A stretch of DNA of 43,686 bases from Kiritimatiellia bacterium (GCA_017405115.1 JAFRBA010000012.1:1-43686), one strand, 5' to 3'. Positions 24,384 to 33,360 are shown, counted from the first letter of the stretch. The notes: generated from the letters alone by a model not told the origin. Numbers and translations are program-made.

Positions 24384-25664
24384 GTGAGTGCCGCGTCCCA
24401 GCGCAAAATGAAGCCCAGCGGTGTCGACTGGATCGGCGACGTGCCGGAAGGGTGGGGCATTGACAAGTTCTGCTATCGGTTTGACTTTGCGAAAGGGTTG
24501 AACATCACCAAGCAGGATTTGACCGAAACGGGAGTGCCCGTAGTTAGTTATGGTCAAATCCACTCGAAGCGTAATAATGGTGTTCATTTGACGGATGAAT
24601 TATTGCGACATATCCCGGCCGAGTTGACAAAAGGAGAGTATGCTGCTCGGCTAAAGCGAAATGATTTTGTTTTTGCGGACACCTCTGAGGATGTTGAGGG
24701 GATTGGTAATTGTGTGACGGTCAATCGGGATGAGGTCATTTACGCTGGTTACCACACGCTTGTTGCACGGCCGATAGAGAAAGTGAATTGTGGTTATTTT
24801 GGCTACTTGTTTAAGTCCGAATGTTGGCGTCAGCAATTGCGTCGGAAGGCAAATAGTGTTAAGGTTTATTCGATTTCGCAGAGGTTGTTTAAAGGAGTTT
24901 CCATTTTGCTTCCTCCCCTTGACGAGCAGAAGCGCATCGCGGCGAAGTTGGATCGGCTTTGCGGGCGGGTGGATGAACTGGCGGAAAACATCAAGGGCGA
25001 AATTGCTGCGTTGCAGGAGTATCGCAAGTCGCTGATTATCGAATGCGTGACGAAAGGTCTGAATCCGAAGGCCAAGATGAAGCCCAGCGGAGTCGATTGG
25101 ATTGGCGATATTCCGGAGACGAGAACTTTGATGCGATTGAGGTATTTAGTGTCGATCACGACGGGCGATCATGATACGCAGGATGCGGATGATACAGGAG
25201 AATATCCGTTGTATGTGCGTTCACCGATTGTCGAACGGTCGCAGCGTTATACGTTTGAAGGCCCTGGCGTGTTGATGGCTGGGGATGGGGCGGGTGCGGG
25301 GCGCATTTTTCATTTGGTTGATGGGAAGTATGCCGTTCACCAGAGGGTTTATAGATTGTACAATTTCAGCGAGATCAATCAAAAGTTCTTATGGCTTTGG
25401 TTGCAGTCGTTTTTCCCGATCATCATGGATCATGGCAGTGCGCAATCAACAGTTCCTTCGGTTCGTTTGCCCATGCTTAAAAACTTAATTGTTGCGTTGC
25501 CGACGATGAATGAGCAGCGCGAAATCGCGGCATTTCTCGACAAACGATGCGCGGTGATCGATGCCAAAATCGCAGAGCGACAGAGACAGCTGGAGAAGCT
25601 GGGCGAATATCGTTCTTCGGTGATTTATGAATATGTGACCGGCAAGAAGGAGGCTTCGGCATGA
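24384..25664 (+). CDS. hsdS: Type I restriction specificity subunit
   Basis: This 426-residue protein starts at GTG 24384 behind GGAAGG. It has two target recognition domains, each introduced by the same phrase (KMKPSGVDWIGD(V/I)PE at about residues 8 and 230). Each is followed by a conserved coiled-coil region (LPPLDEQKRIAAKLDRLCGR and LPTMNEQREIAAFLDKRCAV). HsdS sets the bipartite DNA site; the two domains read the half-sites and the helices set the spacing. The repeated introductory DNA (24406-24448 and 25074-25116) is nearly identical. The domains themselves are more AT-rich than hsdM and hsdR, as often seen for exchanged recognition domains. It overlaps hsdR by 4 bp. Confidence 0.93.
   Translation: MSAASQRKMKPSGVDWIGDVPEGWGIDKFCYRFDFAKGLNITKQDLTETGVPVVSYGQIHSKRNNGVHLTDELLRHIPAELTKGEYAARLKRNDFVFADTSEDVEGIGNCVTVNRDEVIYAGYHTLVARPIEKVNCGYFGYLFKSECWRQQLRRKANSVKVYSISQRLFKGVSILLPPLDEQKRIAAKLDRLCGRVDELAENIKGEIAALQEYRKSLIIECVTKGLNPKAKMKPSGVDWIGDIPETRTLMRLRYLVSITTGDHDTQDADDTGEYPLYVRSPIVERSQRYTFEGPGVLMAGDGAGAGRIFHLVDGKYAVHQRVYRLYNFSEINQKFLWLWLQSFFPIIMDHGSAQSTVPSVRLPMLKNLIVALPTMNEQREIAAFLDKRCAVIDAKIAERQRQLEKLGEYRSSVIYEYVTGKKEASA
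24406..24448 (+). repeat. Direct repeat, copy 1, in hsdS
   Basis: About 43 bp encoding KMKPSGVDWIGDVPE, nearly identical to 25074-25116. It marks the start of recognition domain 1 and is a likely site of domain exchange. Confidence 0.75.
25074..25116 (+). repeat. Direct repeat, copy 2, in hsdS
   Basis: Second copy, encoding KMKPSGVDWIGDIPE, at the start of recognition domain 2. Differences from copy 1 are mostly at third codon positions. Confidence 0.75.
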
Positions 25665-28600
25665 AGGTCAAGAAGGTCTGGGGCAATTTCATCGACGAGA
25701 AGGATTATCAGCACTACTTCGTTGATCGGCTGGTCAAGGACAATGGGTTTGTCCGACGCGAAAACAAGCACATCGACCAGGCGACGGCGATGGATGTCGG
25801 GATGCTGATCGGGTTTTTGGAGGATACGCAGCCCAAGGCGATGGCGGCCCTTGCGAAAACATACGGCGCGAAGCGGGATGCGATCATCGCGGCGAAGGTG
25901 AATCAGCTATTGACGCAGAAGACGGGCGGCGGATTGCTTGCGGCATTCAAGCACGAAGTGACGATCGGCACGACGAAACTCAAGTTGCTGTATCGTCCGC
26001 AGGAGACCAGGAAGAACAAGGCGGCGAGCGAACTCGCCGCGAAGAACGTGTTTTCGGTGGCCGAAGAAGTCTGGTCGAAGGCGAAGGAAGAGCGGGTCGA
26101 TGTCGTGGTGTTCGTGAACGGACTGGCGTTTGCGAGCTTCGAGCTGAAGTGCAACTGCCTCACGTCGGGGGCGGGGCAGACGGTCGAGGATGCCGTTCAG
26201 CAGTATCGCGAGCGTCGCGATCCGAAAGACCGACTGTTCCTTTTCCGGGCCGGATGTCTCGTCAATTTCGCGATGGACCTTTTCGAAGTGCAGATGACGA
26301 CTCGGCTGGACGGGTTGGCCACGACCTTTCTGCCGTTCAACAAGGGGTGCGGAGAGGGCATCGAGCGCGGCAAGGGCAATCCGGTCGAGGATGACAAGTT
26401 TCCGACGGCCTACATGTGGGAAGACATCTTCACCAAGCCGACCCTGCTGGAGATCCTGACCAAGTTCATCTACCTCAAGAAAGGCAAGAAGAAAGATCCG
26501 GTCACCAAGAAGAAGTATGAAGTCGAGGACATGATCTTCCCGCGCTTCCACCAGCTCGAATGCGTGAGATCCGTGCTGGCCGATGTGAAGAGAAACGGGA
26601 CGAGCCGCAATTACCTCATCCAGCATTCGGCGGGCAGCGGAAAGACCAATTCCATCGCGTGGCTTGCGTATCGGCTCTCCTCGCTCCACGACGATGCGGA
26701 CCAGGCGATCCTCGACAAGGTGGTCATCATGACCGACCGGCGGGTCGTCGACCGGCAGCTGCAAAAGGCCATCGCGGCGATTGACCACCAGAACGGACAG
26801 ATCGAACTGATCGACGAGGACAAGACCTCGGCCGATCTCAAAAAGGCGATTCTCGGCAACACGCCCATCGTCGCGACGACGATCCAGAAGTTTCCGTACG
26901 TGCTGAAGCAGCTGGACGCCACGAAGAAGAAGCGCTATGCCGTCATTATCGACGAGGCCCATTCGTCGACCGCCGGAATGAATATGGCGGCCGTGACCAA
27001 GGTTCTTGGCTGGGACACGGCGAAATTCAAGGACGCGGACGAACTTCTCCAGGCGGAGCTCAAAGGGCTGGGCAAGCAGGACAACGTGGCGATGTTCGCG
27101 TTTACGGCAACGCCGAAGCCCGAGACGCTGAACCTCTTTGGAGAACCGACGGCGAACGGGAAGAACGGAGCTTTTCACCTCTATTCGATGAAACAGGCCA
27201 TTGAGGAGAAGTTCATTCTTGACGTCCTGGAGAATTACATCGAGTATCAGTCCTTCTACACCATCGTGAAGAAGGTCAAGGACGATCCGGCATACAAGTC
27301 GAAGAAGGCCGCTGCCAAGATCGTCCGCTTTGCTATGCTCCACGAGACGATGATCGCCCAGCGCGTCGAGGTCATCGTCGAGCACTTCCGGGCCTGCGTG
27401 ATGAACGGGCTCGGAGGATTCGCGAAAGCCATGGTCGTGACCAGCGGACGGGAAGAAGCCGTGCGGTATTCCTTTGCCATCTCCAAGTACATCGAAGAGA
27501 AGGGATACGCCGACATGAAGGCGCTCGTCGCCTTCTCGTCGAGCGTCAAGGTTGACGGCAGGGAGTATTGCGAGTCGGGGCTCAACGGATTCTCCGAGAA
27601 GAAGCTGCCGGACAAGTTCGAGGATGTCGATGAAAACAAGGTGCTGATCGTCGCAGACAAGTATCAGACGGGGTTCGACCAGCCGTTCCTGTCCGCGATG
27701 TACGTGCTGAAGAAACTGCGCGGCATCAATGCGGTGCAGACACTTTCCCGGCTGAACCGCATCTGCAAGCCATGGGACAAGACGACGTTCGTCCTTGATT
27801 TTGTGAACACGGTCGATGACATGAAGAGCGCCTTCGCGCCATACTACACGGCGACGCTTCTGGTGAATACGGTGACGGTCGAGCAGCTGTATGACATGAA
27901 GACGGAGATCGAAGGCGCAGGGCTGGTCACGAAGTCGGAAGTCGATGAGTTCTGGAAACTCTCCTGTGAAGTGAAGAATCCTGCGGCACAGATCAAGGCC
28001 GTGAACATTTGCAAGCAGTCTAAGGATCGATTTGAGAAGATTGCGGACGAAACGGACAGACAGGAGCTTGTACGTCTGATGCGCCGGTTCGTCAAGTCGT
28101 ACAACTTCATCGTTCAGGCCTCGCTCCTGAAAGACGAGGACATGCACAAGTTAAAGTGCTTTGTCGCGACTTTGATCCCCATGCTTTTGCCGGGGAGCCC
28201 GACGGACAATTTCAGCCTGAAAGACAAGATTGATGCCGTTAACATCTGGCAGAAGAAGGTCAAGGAGACTGTGAAGGCAACGATTGTGGCAAAGCCGGAT
28301 GTCGCGCTCAAAACAGGCGAAGGAGCAGATGTTCAGGAAGATGTCGAAAAGAGGCTGTCCGAAATCATCAAGGACATCAACCAGAGGACGGGCAAGACCC
28401 TCAATAGCGAGGCGGGGGTGAAGAGCTTGCTGCAGGCCGGAGATCATGCCCTTGAGGATGAGAAAGTCGTTCAGTGCGCCTTGAACAACCAGTTCGCCGA
28501 TTTCAAGACCGCATTCGTGAACAAGTTTGGGCTTGAAATGCTGGCAAGGGCATACGAGGAGAACAAGGAGCTCTACGACCACATTCTTGATGCGGACAAC

Positions 28601-28828
28601 GAGGCGACTCAGGGTGCAGTCTTGGAGGCGCTGGCCGAACTTGTGTATGGCAGGATCACGAAGTCGGTCTCTGCAGAGGGAAGCAAGGGCGGCGTTCTTG
28701 AGGACCTTGCGGCAGGTCAGGCCTCCCAGTACGATTTGCTTGCAGCTGGCAATGGGAAGATGAAGGCATTGGGCAAAAGTGTGAAGAAGTCCGGGTACAA
28801 GGTCAAGGCCAAGAAGAAGGTGAAATAA
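25661..28828 (+). CDS. hsdR: Type I restriction endonuclease subunit
   Basis: This 1055-residue protein starts at ATG 25661. The N-terminal PD-(D/E)xK nuclease is seen as VDVVVFVNGLAFASFELKCN (E-x-K near residue 160). The SF2 motor follows: Walker A HSAGSGKTNSIAWLAYRL near residue 325, MTDRRVVDRQLQ, a DEAH box (VIIDEAHSSTAGM) near residue 430, MFAFTATPKP, and motif VI-like QTLSRLNRICKPW near residue 700. The C-terminal helical region (ISQxNxTGKTLN-like: INQRTGKTLNSEAG) contacts HsdM. Length is normal for the family. With HsdM and HsdS it makes the translocating restriction complex that cuts unmodified DNA. It overlaps hsdS by 4 bp and radC by 1 bp. Confidence 0.95.
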   Translation: MKVKKVWGNFIDEKDYQHYFVDRLVKDNGFVRRENKHIDQATAMDVGMLIGFLEDTQPKAMAALAKTYGAKRDAIIAAKVNQLLTQKTGGGLLAAFKHEVTIGTTKLKLLYRPQETRKNKAASELAAKNVFSVAEEVWSKAKEERVDVVVFVNGLAFASFELKCNCLTSGAGQTVEDAVQQYRERRDPKDRLFLFRAGCLVNFAMDLFEVQMTTRLDGLATTFLPFNKGCGEGIERGKGNPVEDDKFPTAYMWEDIFTKPTLLEILTKFIYLKKGKKKDPVTKKKYEVEDMIFPRFHQLECVRSVLADVKRNGTSRNYLIQHSAGSGKTNSIAWLAYRLSSLHDDADQAILDKVVIMTDRRVVDRQLQKAIAAIDHQNGQIELIDEDKTSADLKKAILGNTPIVATTIQKFPYVLKQLDATKKKRYAVIIDEAHSSTAGMNMAAVTKVLGWDTAKFKDADELLQAELKGLGKQDNVAMFAFTATPKPETLNLFGEPTANGKNGAFHLYSMKQAIEEKFILDVLENYIEYQSFYTIVKKVKDDPAYKSKKAAAKIVRFAMLHETMIAQRVEVIVEHFRACVMNGLGGFAKAMVVTSGREEAVRYSFAISKYIEEKGYADMKALVAFSSSVKVDGREYCESGLNGFSEKKLPDKFEDVDENKVLIVADKYQTGFDQPFLSAMYVLKKLRGINAVQTLSRLNRICKPWDKTTFVLDFVNTVDDMKSAFAPYYTATLLVNTVTVEQLYDMKTEIEGAGLVTKSEVDEFWKLSCEVKNPAAQIKAVNICKQSKDRFEKIADETDRQELVRLMRRFVKSYNFIVQASLLKDEDMHKLKCFVATLIPMLLPGSPTDNFSLKDKIDAVNIWQKKVKETVKATIVAKPDVALKTGEGADVQEDVEKRLSEIIKDINQRTGKTLNSEAGVKSLLQAGDHALEDEKVVQCALNNQFADFKTAFVNKFGLEMLARAYEENKELYDHILDADNEATQGAVLEALAELVYGRITKSVSAEGSKGGVLEDLAAGQASQYDLLAAGNGKMKALGKSVKKSGYKVKAKKKVK

Positions 28829-29595
28829 TGGCTTCGGAGAGTTTCAACAACATCCCAAAGAAGCTCAAGCCCCGCGAGCAGATGCAGTCTGCCCGAACGC
28901 CGCGCGAGCTTTCGGACGAGGCATTGCTTGCGATTCTGCTGAAAAACGGCTCCGAGGGGTGTAATGTACTTGAGCTGGCGCGGGGATTGATTCGCGTGTA
29001 TGGGTCGTTGAAGTCTTTGATGACCGCAGACTGGCGGACGATGCGTTCGCGCGTGAAGGAGTACAACTGTAACAATCCCGAAAAACGGATATTGGGATTA
29101 GGACTTGTCAAGTGCATGGAGCTTGCCGCGGCATTTGAATTGGGACGACGCAAGGCATGCATGGATGTTGGGGAAATCTACAAGAAGAAGGTTCGCAGTC
29201 CGCAGGTCGCGTTTAACATTTTCCGGGCATACATTGAACCTCGTGACGCGCAGGAAAGTTTTCTCGTCCTTCCGCTCGATTCCGACGACAAACCCTTGTC
29301 CGAGCCGATTCTGATGTCTCGTGGGACGGCGGATCATACGATTGTGCATCCACGCGACGTGTTCAAGGATGCCGTTCGCTGGGGCGCGTCGTCGATTATC
29401 GTTGCGCATAATCATCCGAGCGGCGATCCGACGCCGAGTGAGGATGATGTCAAGCTGACCCGAGCATTGCTCCGTGCGGCAGAGGTCATGGCCGTTCCGT
29501 TGAATGACCATCTCGTCATCGGTGATGTGAATCGCCCGGGCGGGAAGAGGTATGTCTCTATTCGCGAAAGCGGATTGATAGAGTTTGATGCTTAG
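28828..29595 (+). CDS. radC: RadC-family JAB-domain protein
   Basis: This 255-residue protein has the N-terminal helix-hairpin-helix-like UPF0758 region (LKPREQMQSARTPRELSDEALLAILLKNG) and the C-terminal JAB/MPN metalloprotease-like domain. The zinc motif is HNHPSGDPTPSEDD near residue 194, followed by LLRAAEVMAVPLNDHLVIGD. RadC proteins are common on mobile elements and next to restriction systems. Their role is unsettled; the old DNA-repair assignment is doubtful. It starts 1 bp into the hsdR stop and closes the defence operon. Confidence 0.93.
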   Translation: MASESFNNIPKKLKPREQMQSARTPRELSDEALLAILLKNGSEGCNVLELARGLIRVYGSLKSLMTADWRTMRSRVKEYNCNNPEKRILGLGLVKCMELAAAFELGRRKACMDVGEIYKKKVRSPQVAFNIFRAYIEPRDAQESFLVLPLDSDDKPLSEPILMSRGTADHTIVHPRDVFKDAVRWGASSIIVAHNHPSGDPTPSEDDVKLTRALLRAAEVMAVPLNDHLVIGDVNRPGGKRYVSIRESGLIEFDA

Positions 29596-29689
29596 ATGTG
29601 CAGAACTGAAACAGGAAACGACAGTAAGGAGAAGTTGGTGAATTGTCTTCACGCTGAAGACACAATCGTGGCAAAGTTGGGGAGAGCGG

Positions 29690-29717
29690 TTGCGCTTGGC
29701 ACTTTGTGTGGTATAAT
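29690..29717 (+). promoter_or_regulatory. Promoter of the ADP-ribosylglycohydrolase gene
   Basis: TTGCGC (29690-29695), a 16-bp spacer and TATAAT (29712-29717) with upstream TGTGG. A small inverted repeat (GTCTTC/GAAGAC, about 29645-29661) lies between the radC stop and this promoter. Confidence 0.6.
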
Positions 29718-29776
29718 CCCGGCCGTCGTGTAAGATTTCGCCGTGAGGGGCGAGTAAAGGTGAAAGGAGAGTTGAA

Positions 29777-30634
29777 ATGATAGGCGCAATAGTAGGTGAC
29801 ATAGCGGGTTCGAGGTTTGAGTGGCACAACCGCAAGAGCAAGCGATTCACGTTCTTAAAAGGGGAAAACGAGTCACGGCATCCGTGCCGTTTCACTGACG
29901 ACTCGGTGATGACTCTCGCGGTTGCGGACGCCATAATGAAGTGGCGCGAGGCGGGTGGCGGGTCGTATGACGCGCTATTTGCCGAGGCGGTCACAAGTAT
30001 GCAGGAGTTCGGGCGCCGCTATCCGCACGCGGGATATGGCGGACATTTCCATTATTGGATCCACGACGACAATCCGCAGCCGTACAACAGCTGGGGGAAT
30101 GGGTCGGCGATGCGCGTGAGCGCGTGCGGATGGGCCGGGCGGACGCTTGAAGAGGTAAGGGCGATGTCGCGCGCCGTCACGGAGGTGACGCACAACCACC
30201 CCGAGGGCATCAAGGGCGCGGAGGCGACCGCAGTCGCGACGTTCCTCGCGCGGACAGGCAAGTCGATGGACGAGATCAAAGAGGTTGTCTTGCGCGACTA
30301 CTATCCGCTCGACTTCACGCTCGACGAGATTCGGCCCAGCTACGAGTTCGACGTCTCCTGCCAGGGCTCGGTCCCTCAGGCGCTGGAGGCGTTCTTCGAG
30401 TCTAGCTCCTTCGAGGACGCCATACGAAACGCGATCTCCATCGGCGGCGATTCGGACACCATCGGCGCGATCTGCGGCGCGGTTGCGGGCGCGTACTACG
30501 GAGTCCCCGACGACATCCGTGCCAAGGCGGAGACGTTCCTCGACGACCATCTTCTCAAGACCCTGCACGACTTCGAGCGGGTGTTCGTCGATTCGGTTGC
30601 GGACATGTCAGGCTGTCCAACGGGCAGTATGTAG
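29777..30634 (+). CDS. ADP-ribosylglycohydrolase (DraG/ARH family)
   Basis: This 285-residue protein starts at ATG 29777 behind AAAGGAG. MIGAIVGDIAGSRFEW is the family opening. FTDDSVMTLA near residue 40 and GGDSDTIGAICGAVAGAYYG near residue 223 supply the Asp residues that bind two magnesium ions. These enzymes remove ADP-ribose from proteins or nucleic acids. Beside a SIR2 NADase and other defence genes it might reverse an ADP-ribosylation mark, but it has its own promoter and good host-like GC codon use, so a general host role is equally likely. Confidence 0.9.
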   Translation: MIGAIVGDIAGSRFEWHNRKSKRFTFLKGENESRHPCRFTDDSVMTLAVADAIMKWREAGGGSYDALFAEAVTSMQEFGRRYPHAGYGGHFHYWIHDDNPQPYNSWGNGSAMRVSACGWAGRTLEEVRAMSRAVTEVTHNHPEGIKGAEATAVATFLARTGKSMDEIKEVVLRDYYPLDFTLDEIRPSYEFDVSCQGSVPQALEAFFESSSFEDAIRNAISIGGDSDTIGAICGAVAGAYYGVPDDIRAKAETFLDDHLLKTLHDFERVFVDSVADMSGCPTGSM

Positions 30635-30849
30635 TTGCCGACCCCTTCTTTGCGCAGTTTCTCCGGTTCGCCTGAGATCGAGACATGGGGCGCTAAGGGG
30701 AAAACATGAGATGTTGAAACAGAAGTATTGAGCCGCGTTTGTGACGTTCTGCATGTCGACGACGAGCGGTACATTCTTGCTGACAGGATTATGGATAATT
30801 TTCCTGACCAGAGTTAATTTGTTGTGGATAAAAAATTTGGCCATAATGG

Positions 30850-30879
30850 TTGACGTGGAGGCCGCGGCTTTTGTATAAT
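30850..30879 (+). promoter_or_regulatory. Promoter of the AAA/DUF4143 gene
   Basis: TTGACG (30850-30855), an 18-bp spacer and TATAAT (30874-30879). The expected transcript start falls at about 30886-30887, on top of the ATG at 30887. Confidence 0.65.
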
Positions 30880-30910
30880 ACGCGGCATGAAAGCCATTCT
30901 TGGAGAGGTC

Positions 30911-32188
30911 ATGCGCGAGTTCTACGAATTCGGGATTCCCGAAGACGTCAGGCCTCGCGATGTTGATTACCTTGAGAAGCGGAATTCTGCGACTGTTGTC
31001 ACGGGAATGCGCCGTGCGGGCAAGACGTACGCGACATACCAGAGGATGCGGGAACTTGTTGATTCCGGAGTTCAGCTGGAGCGGATCGTCCACGTCAATT
31101 TCGACGACGACCGACTGAAGGGCCTGAAACTCGAGCATCTGCGCCTCGTGGGAGACATCCACGCCGAGATGTTTCCTGATGCCGCAAAGGAGCGGTGCTG
31201 GTATTTTCTCGACGAGCTCCAGGACATCAAGGGTTGGGAATTCTATGCGCGTCGCCTTCTTGATTCGCACATGGTTCAGCTGTGCCTAACCGGGTCGTCG
31301 TCCAAGATGCTGTCCGGCGAGATTGCGACGCAGATGCGCGGGCGCTCGATTGACGTGGAGGTGTTCCCGTTGTCATTTGCCGAGTTCATGCGCTTCAATT
31401 CGCTGGCGAAGTCCGTTCCGTCCGCTCCGTATTCGTCGCGTACGGCGGGCGTCCTGCGCCATGCGATGCAGCGCTATCTTGACGAGGGTGGTTTTCCGGA
31501 CGTTCAGGGCGACGACTACCGTATCCGCGTCAGGACGCTGCAGGGATATGTCGACGCTGTCCTTTACCGTGACGTGATCGAGCGCCACGAGGTGCCGAGC
31601 GTGCAAGCGCTGCGCTATACGCTGGAATACATCAAGAGCAACTTTGCGCACAAGATATCCACGCGGGCCATTTCGGGCACGCTAAAGGCGTTGGGGATTT
31701 CTGACAACCGCGAATACATCTCCGACTATCTTGACTGGCTAGAGCAGGCCTATCTCATATACCGTGTTCCCGTTCGGACTGATTCTCTCTCCGTCCGGCG
31801 GATGAACCCAGATAAATTCTATCTGGTCGATACTGGACTTGCCCGTGCTGTGACGCCTAAGAGCGACGAGGCGCGTGGATGGCTTCTGGAGAATCTGGTC
31901 TTTCTGTCGCTGCGTCGCGGCGAAAACAAGATAGAGTATTTCAACACCAAGAAAGGCGAAGAAGTCGACTTTCTGGTCACGGACAGGGCGACAAGAAAGA
32001 GGCGCCTCGTTCAGGTCGCATGGGAAATGTCTTCGCAAGATACGGAGGCGCGAGAGCTTTCGGCTTTGAAGACCGCTCGAAGCGAAATCAAGGTCGACGA
32101 CTGCACGGTCGTGACGTGGGACGACGAACGGGAGACAGACGGCATCAAGATCGTCCCCGCCTGGAAATGGTGTCTGGAGGAACGGTAG
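30911..32188 (+). CDS. AAA_14 / DUF4143 ATPase
   Basis: This is a 425-residue protein from ATG 30911, chosen because GGAG lies 5 nt upstream; ATG 30887 is in frame and could be used on a leaderless transcript (8 residues longer). The N-terminal AAA domain has Walker A GMRRAGKTYAT near residue 32 and Walker B WYFLDELQDI near residue 97, followed by LTGSSSKML (sensor 1). The C-terminal DUF4143 domain includes LDWLEQAYLIYRVP and ENLVFLSLRR, then EVDFLV, which looks like a nuclease-type D-x-x-V core. Such ATPases are abundant in gut bacteria and archaea; their function is unknown. It stands alone between the ADP-ribosylglycohydrolase and the palindrome region. Confidence 0.88.
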   Translation: MREFYEFGIPEDVRPRDVDYLEKRNSATVVTGMRRAGKTYATYQRMRELVDSGVQLERIVHVNFDDDRLKGLKLEHLRLVGDIHAEMFPDAAKERCWYFLDELQDIKGWEFYARRLLDSHMVQLCLTGSSSKMLSGEIATQMRGRSIDVEVFPLSFAEFMRFNSLAKSVPSAPYSSRTAGVLRHAMQRYLDEGGFPDVQGDDYRIRVRTLQGYVDAVLYRDVIERHEVPSVQALRYTLEYIKSNFAHKISTRAISGTLKALGISDNREYISDYLDWLEQAYLIYRVPVRTDSLSVRRMNPDKFYLVDTGLARAVTPKSDEARGWLLENLVFLSLRRGENKIEYFNTKKGEEVDFLVTDRATRKRRLVQVAWEMSSQDTEARELSALKTARSEIKVDDCTVVTWDDERETDGIKIVPAWKWCLEER

Positions 32189-32261
32189 GGAAGAGTTGTA
32201 GGAATGTCTCGGACTGCCTCTCCCCTGAACAAGGAAGATGGTCATCGAATTTCGGCGGCAT

Positions 32262-32291
32262 GATTGAAACGTATTGCAATATGTTTCAATC
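32262..32291. repeat. 30-bp near-perfect palindrome P0
   Basis: GATTGAAACGTATTG is followed by its mirror complement with one mismatched pair; the centre is TTG|CAA at 32276/32277. It has the same length and centre as P1, 34 bp downstream, but a different outer sequence. Confidence 0.75.
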
Positions 32292-32325
32292 GCGTGTTTT
32301 GCTGCTTCAGAACCACACACGGTGC

Positions 32326-32355
32326 TTAACCCACAATTTGCAAATTGTGGGTTAA
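32326..32355. repeat. 30-bp perfect palindrome P1
   Basis: TTAACCCACAATTTG followed by its exact reverse complement. Related copies lie at 33360-33388, 33959-33982 and 35109-35132. Confidence 0.93.
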
Positions 32356-32400
32356 TGGGTTAGGCGTGCGCAAGGGGGCGTCGTCCATGCTGCGTTTGGT
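32326..32400 (+). repeat. Extended direct repeat, copy A
   Basis: P1 plus about 45 bp of downstream sequence shared with 35109-35184, including the identical 20-mer CGTCGTCCATGCTGCGTTTG (32379-32398). Both copies lie upstream of a TGGTATAAT promoter. Confidence 0.75.
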
Positions 32401-32436
32401 GCCCCGGTTTTCGGTTGTCGCGATATCGCATCTGAA

Positions 32437-32449
32437 ATTGTGGTATAAT
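32437..32449 (+). promoter_or_regulatory. Extended -10 promoter of the ORF6N transcript
   Basis: ATTGTGGTATAAT with TATAAT at 32444-32449; no well-placed -35. The first good start codon is 345 nt downstream. Confidence 0.65.
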
Positions 32450-32456
32450 ATATGCG

Positions 32457-32793
32457 CTCTCCGGAATTGAACCTCGTGGCAACGGGGGTAGGAACGGGAG
32501 CCATGAAGGCCGTTGGGTTGAAACTGATGGAGTCTCTCTGAGAATGGATCGAAAAGCCTGAAGGGTGGGTGGACGGTCCGGGAGGGGGCGTGGATGTCGG
32601 GAACCGCGGCCGCCGATTGGGAACGTGATGGAGGAAGCTTCCTCCGCGGGCTTGAGCGCGATAAGCGCGGCCTAAGCGTCGTCGGCATCTGGCGCGGCAT
32701 CGCCTATTCCGAATATGCGCGTTGGTGCATTGTATCCAGCGGCTGGCGTTCAGCCGCGCAGTGCGCCGACACAACGCCGAAAGGAATAGGACA
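32457..32793 (+). other. Long leader with several hairpins before the ORF6N gene
   Basis: About 337 nt between the promoter and ATG 32794 hold no convincing gene. Several short stems are visible: CCTCGT-GGCA-ACGGGG (about 32472-32487), GGAGGAAGCTTCCTCC (about 32630-32645), GCGCGATAAGCGCG (about 32656-32669) and GCGGCTG/CAGCCGC (about 32739-32757). This is consistent with a structured 5' leader or a small RNA. I recognise no named RNA family. Confidence 0.35.
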
Positions 32794-33360
32794 ATGAAAA
32801 AGTCAAACGAACTCAGGGCGATAGACATCGCCGCCGTTCAGTCTCGTATGCTCACAATCCGCAACCAGCAGGTGCTGCTCGACCGCGACGTCGCCGCGCT
32901 GTATGGAGTGGAGACTAAAGCGCTCAACCAAGCTGTCAAGCGGAATGCCGAGAAGGTCCCTGCTGGGTACATCCTGAAAATGACAGAGGAAGAATGTTCA
33001 AGGTCACAAAATGTTACCTTGAACGGAGGAAGAGGATCAAATCTAAAATACCTTCCGCACGCCTTCACAGAGAGAGGACTCTACATGCTTGCAACCGTGC
33101 TGAAGAGTGCGCAAGCGACACGAGCAACTCTGGCCATCATAGAGGCCTACACTCAGGTGCGGTCAATGGTCCGCGACATGGAGGCGATACAGACCGAGAA
33201 GGCGGGTTCACCTGAACAGGCGAATCTGCTCACGCGGGCAGGGCACAAGCTTGCTGGCCTCATCGGCGACAACCTCTCCACGCAGTCGCGGAAGACGACG
33301 ATTGAGCTGAATCTCGCGCTGTTAAAGATCACTCACGAAGTCAAGCATGGAAAGGAGTAA
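32794..33360 (+). CDS. ORF6N-domain DNA-binding protein
   Basis: This 188-residue protein starts at ATG 32794 behind AAGGAATAGG. Residues about 12-100 are a good ORF6N (KilA-N-like) domain: VQSRMLTIRNQQVLLDRDVA, ALYGVETKALNQAVKRN, then FTERGLYMLATVLKS. ORF6N proteins are DNA-binding modules best known from phages and from chromosomal accessory genes of gut bacteria, often as antirepressor-like regulators. The C-terminal part is helical. It is bounded by palindromes on both sides: P1 upstream and the half-degraded P2 starting at its stop codon. Confidence 0.88.
   Translation: MKKSNELRAIDIAAVQSRMLTIRNQQVLLDRDVAALYGVETKALNQAVKRNAEKVPAGYILKMTEEECSRSQNVTLNGGRGSNLKYLPHAFTERGLYMLATVLKSAQATRATLAIIEAYTQVRSMVRDMEAIQTEKAGSPEQANLLTRAGHKLAGLIGDNLSTQSRKTTIELNLALLKITHEVKHGKE

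Noticed and set aside
25907..28147. 746-residue minus-strand frame opposite hsdR
   Set aside because: HsdR motifs on the plus strand are complete; the minus product is His/Arg/Leu repeats without motif.
30608..31270. 220-residue minus-strand frame covering the gap before the AAA/DUF4143 gene
   Set aside because: Its first half lies over the ATPase gene. The part in the gap looks mildly protein-like but has no family match and no ribosome site; a remnant cannot be excluded.
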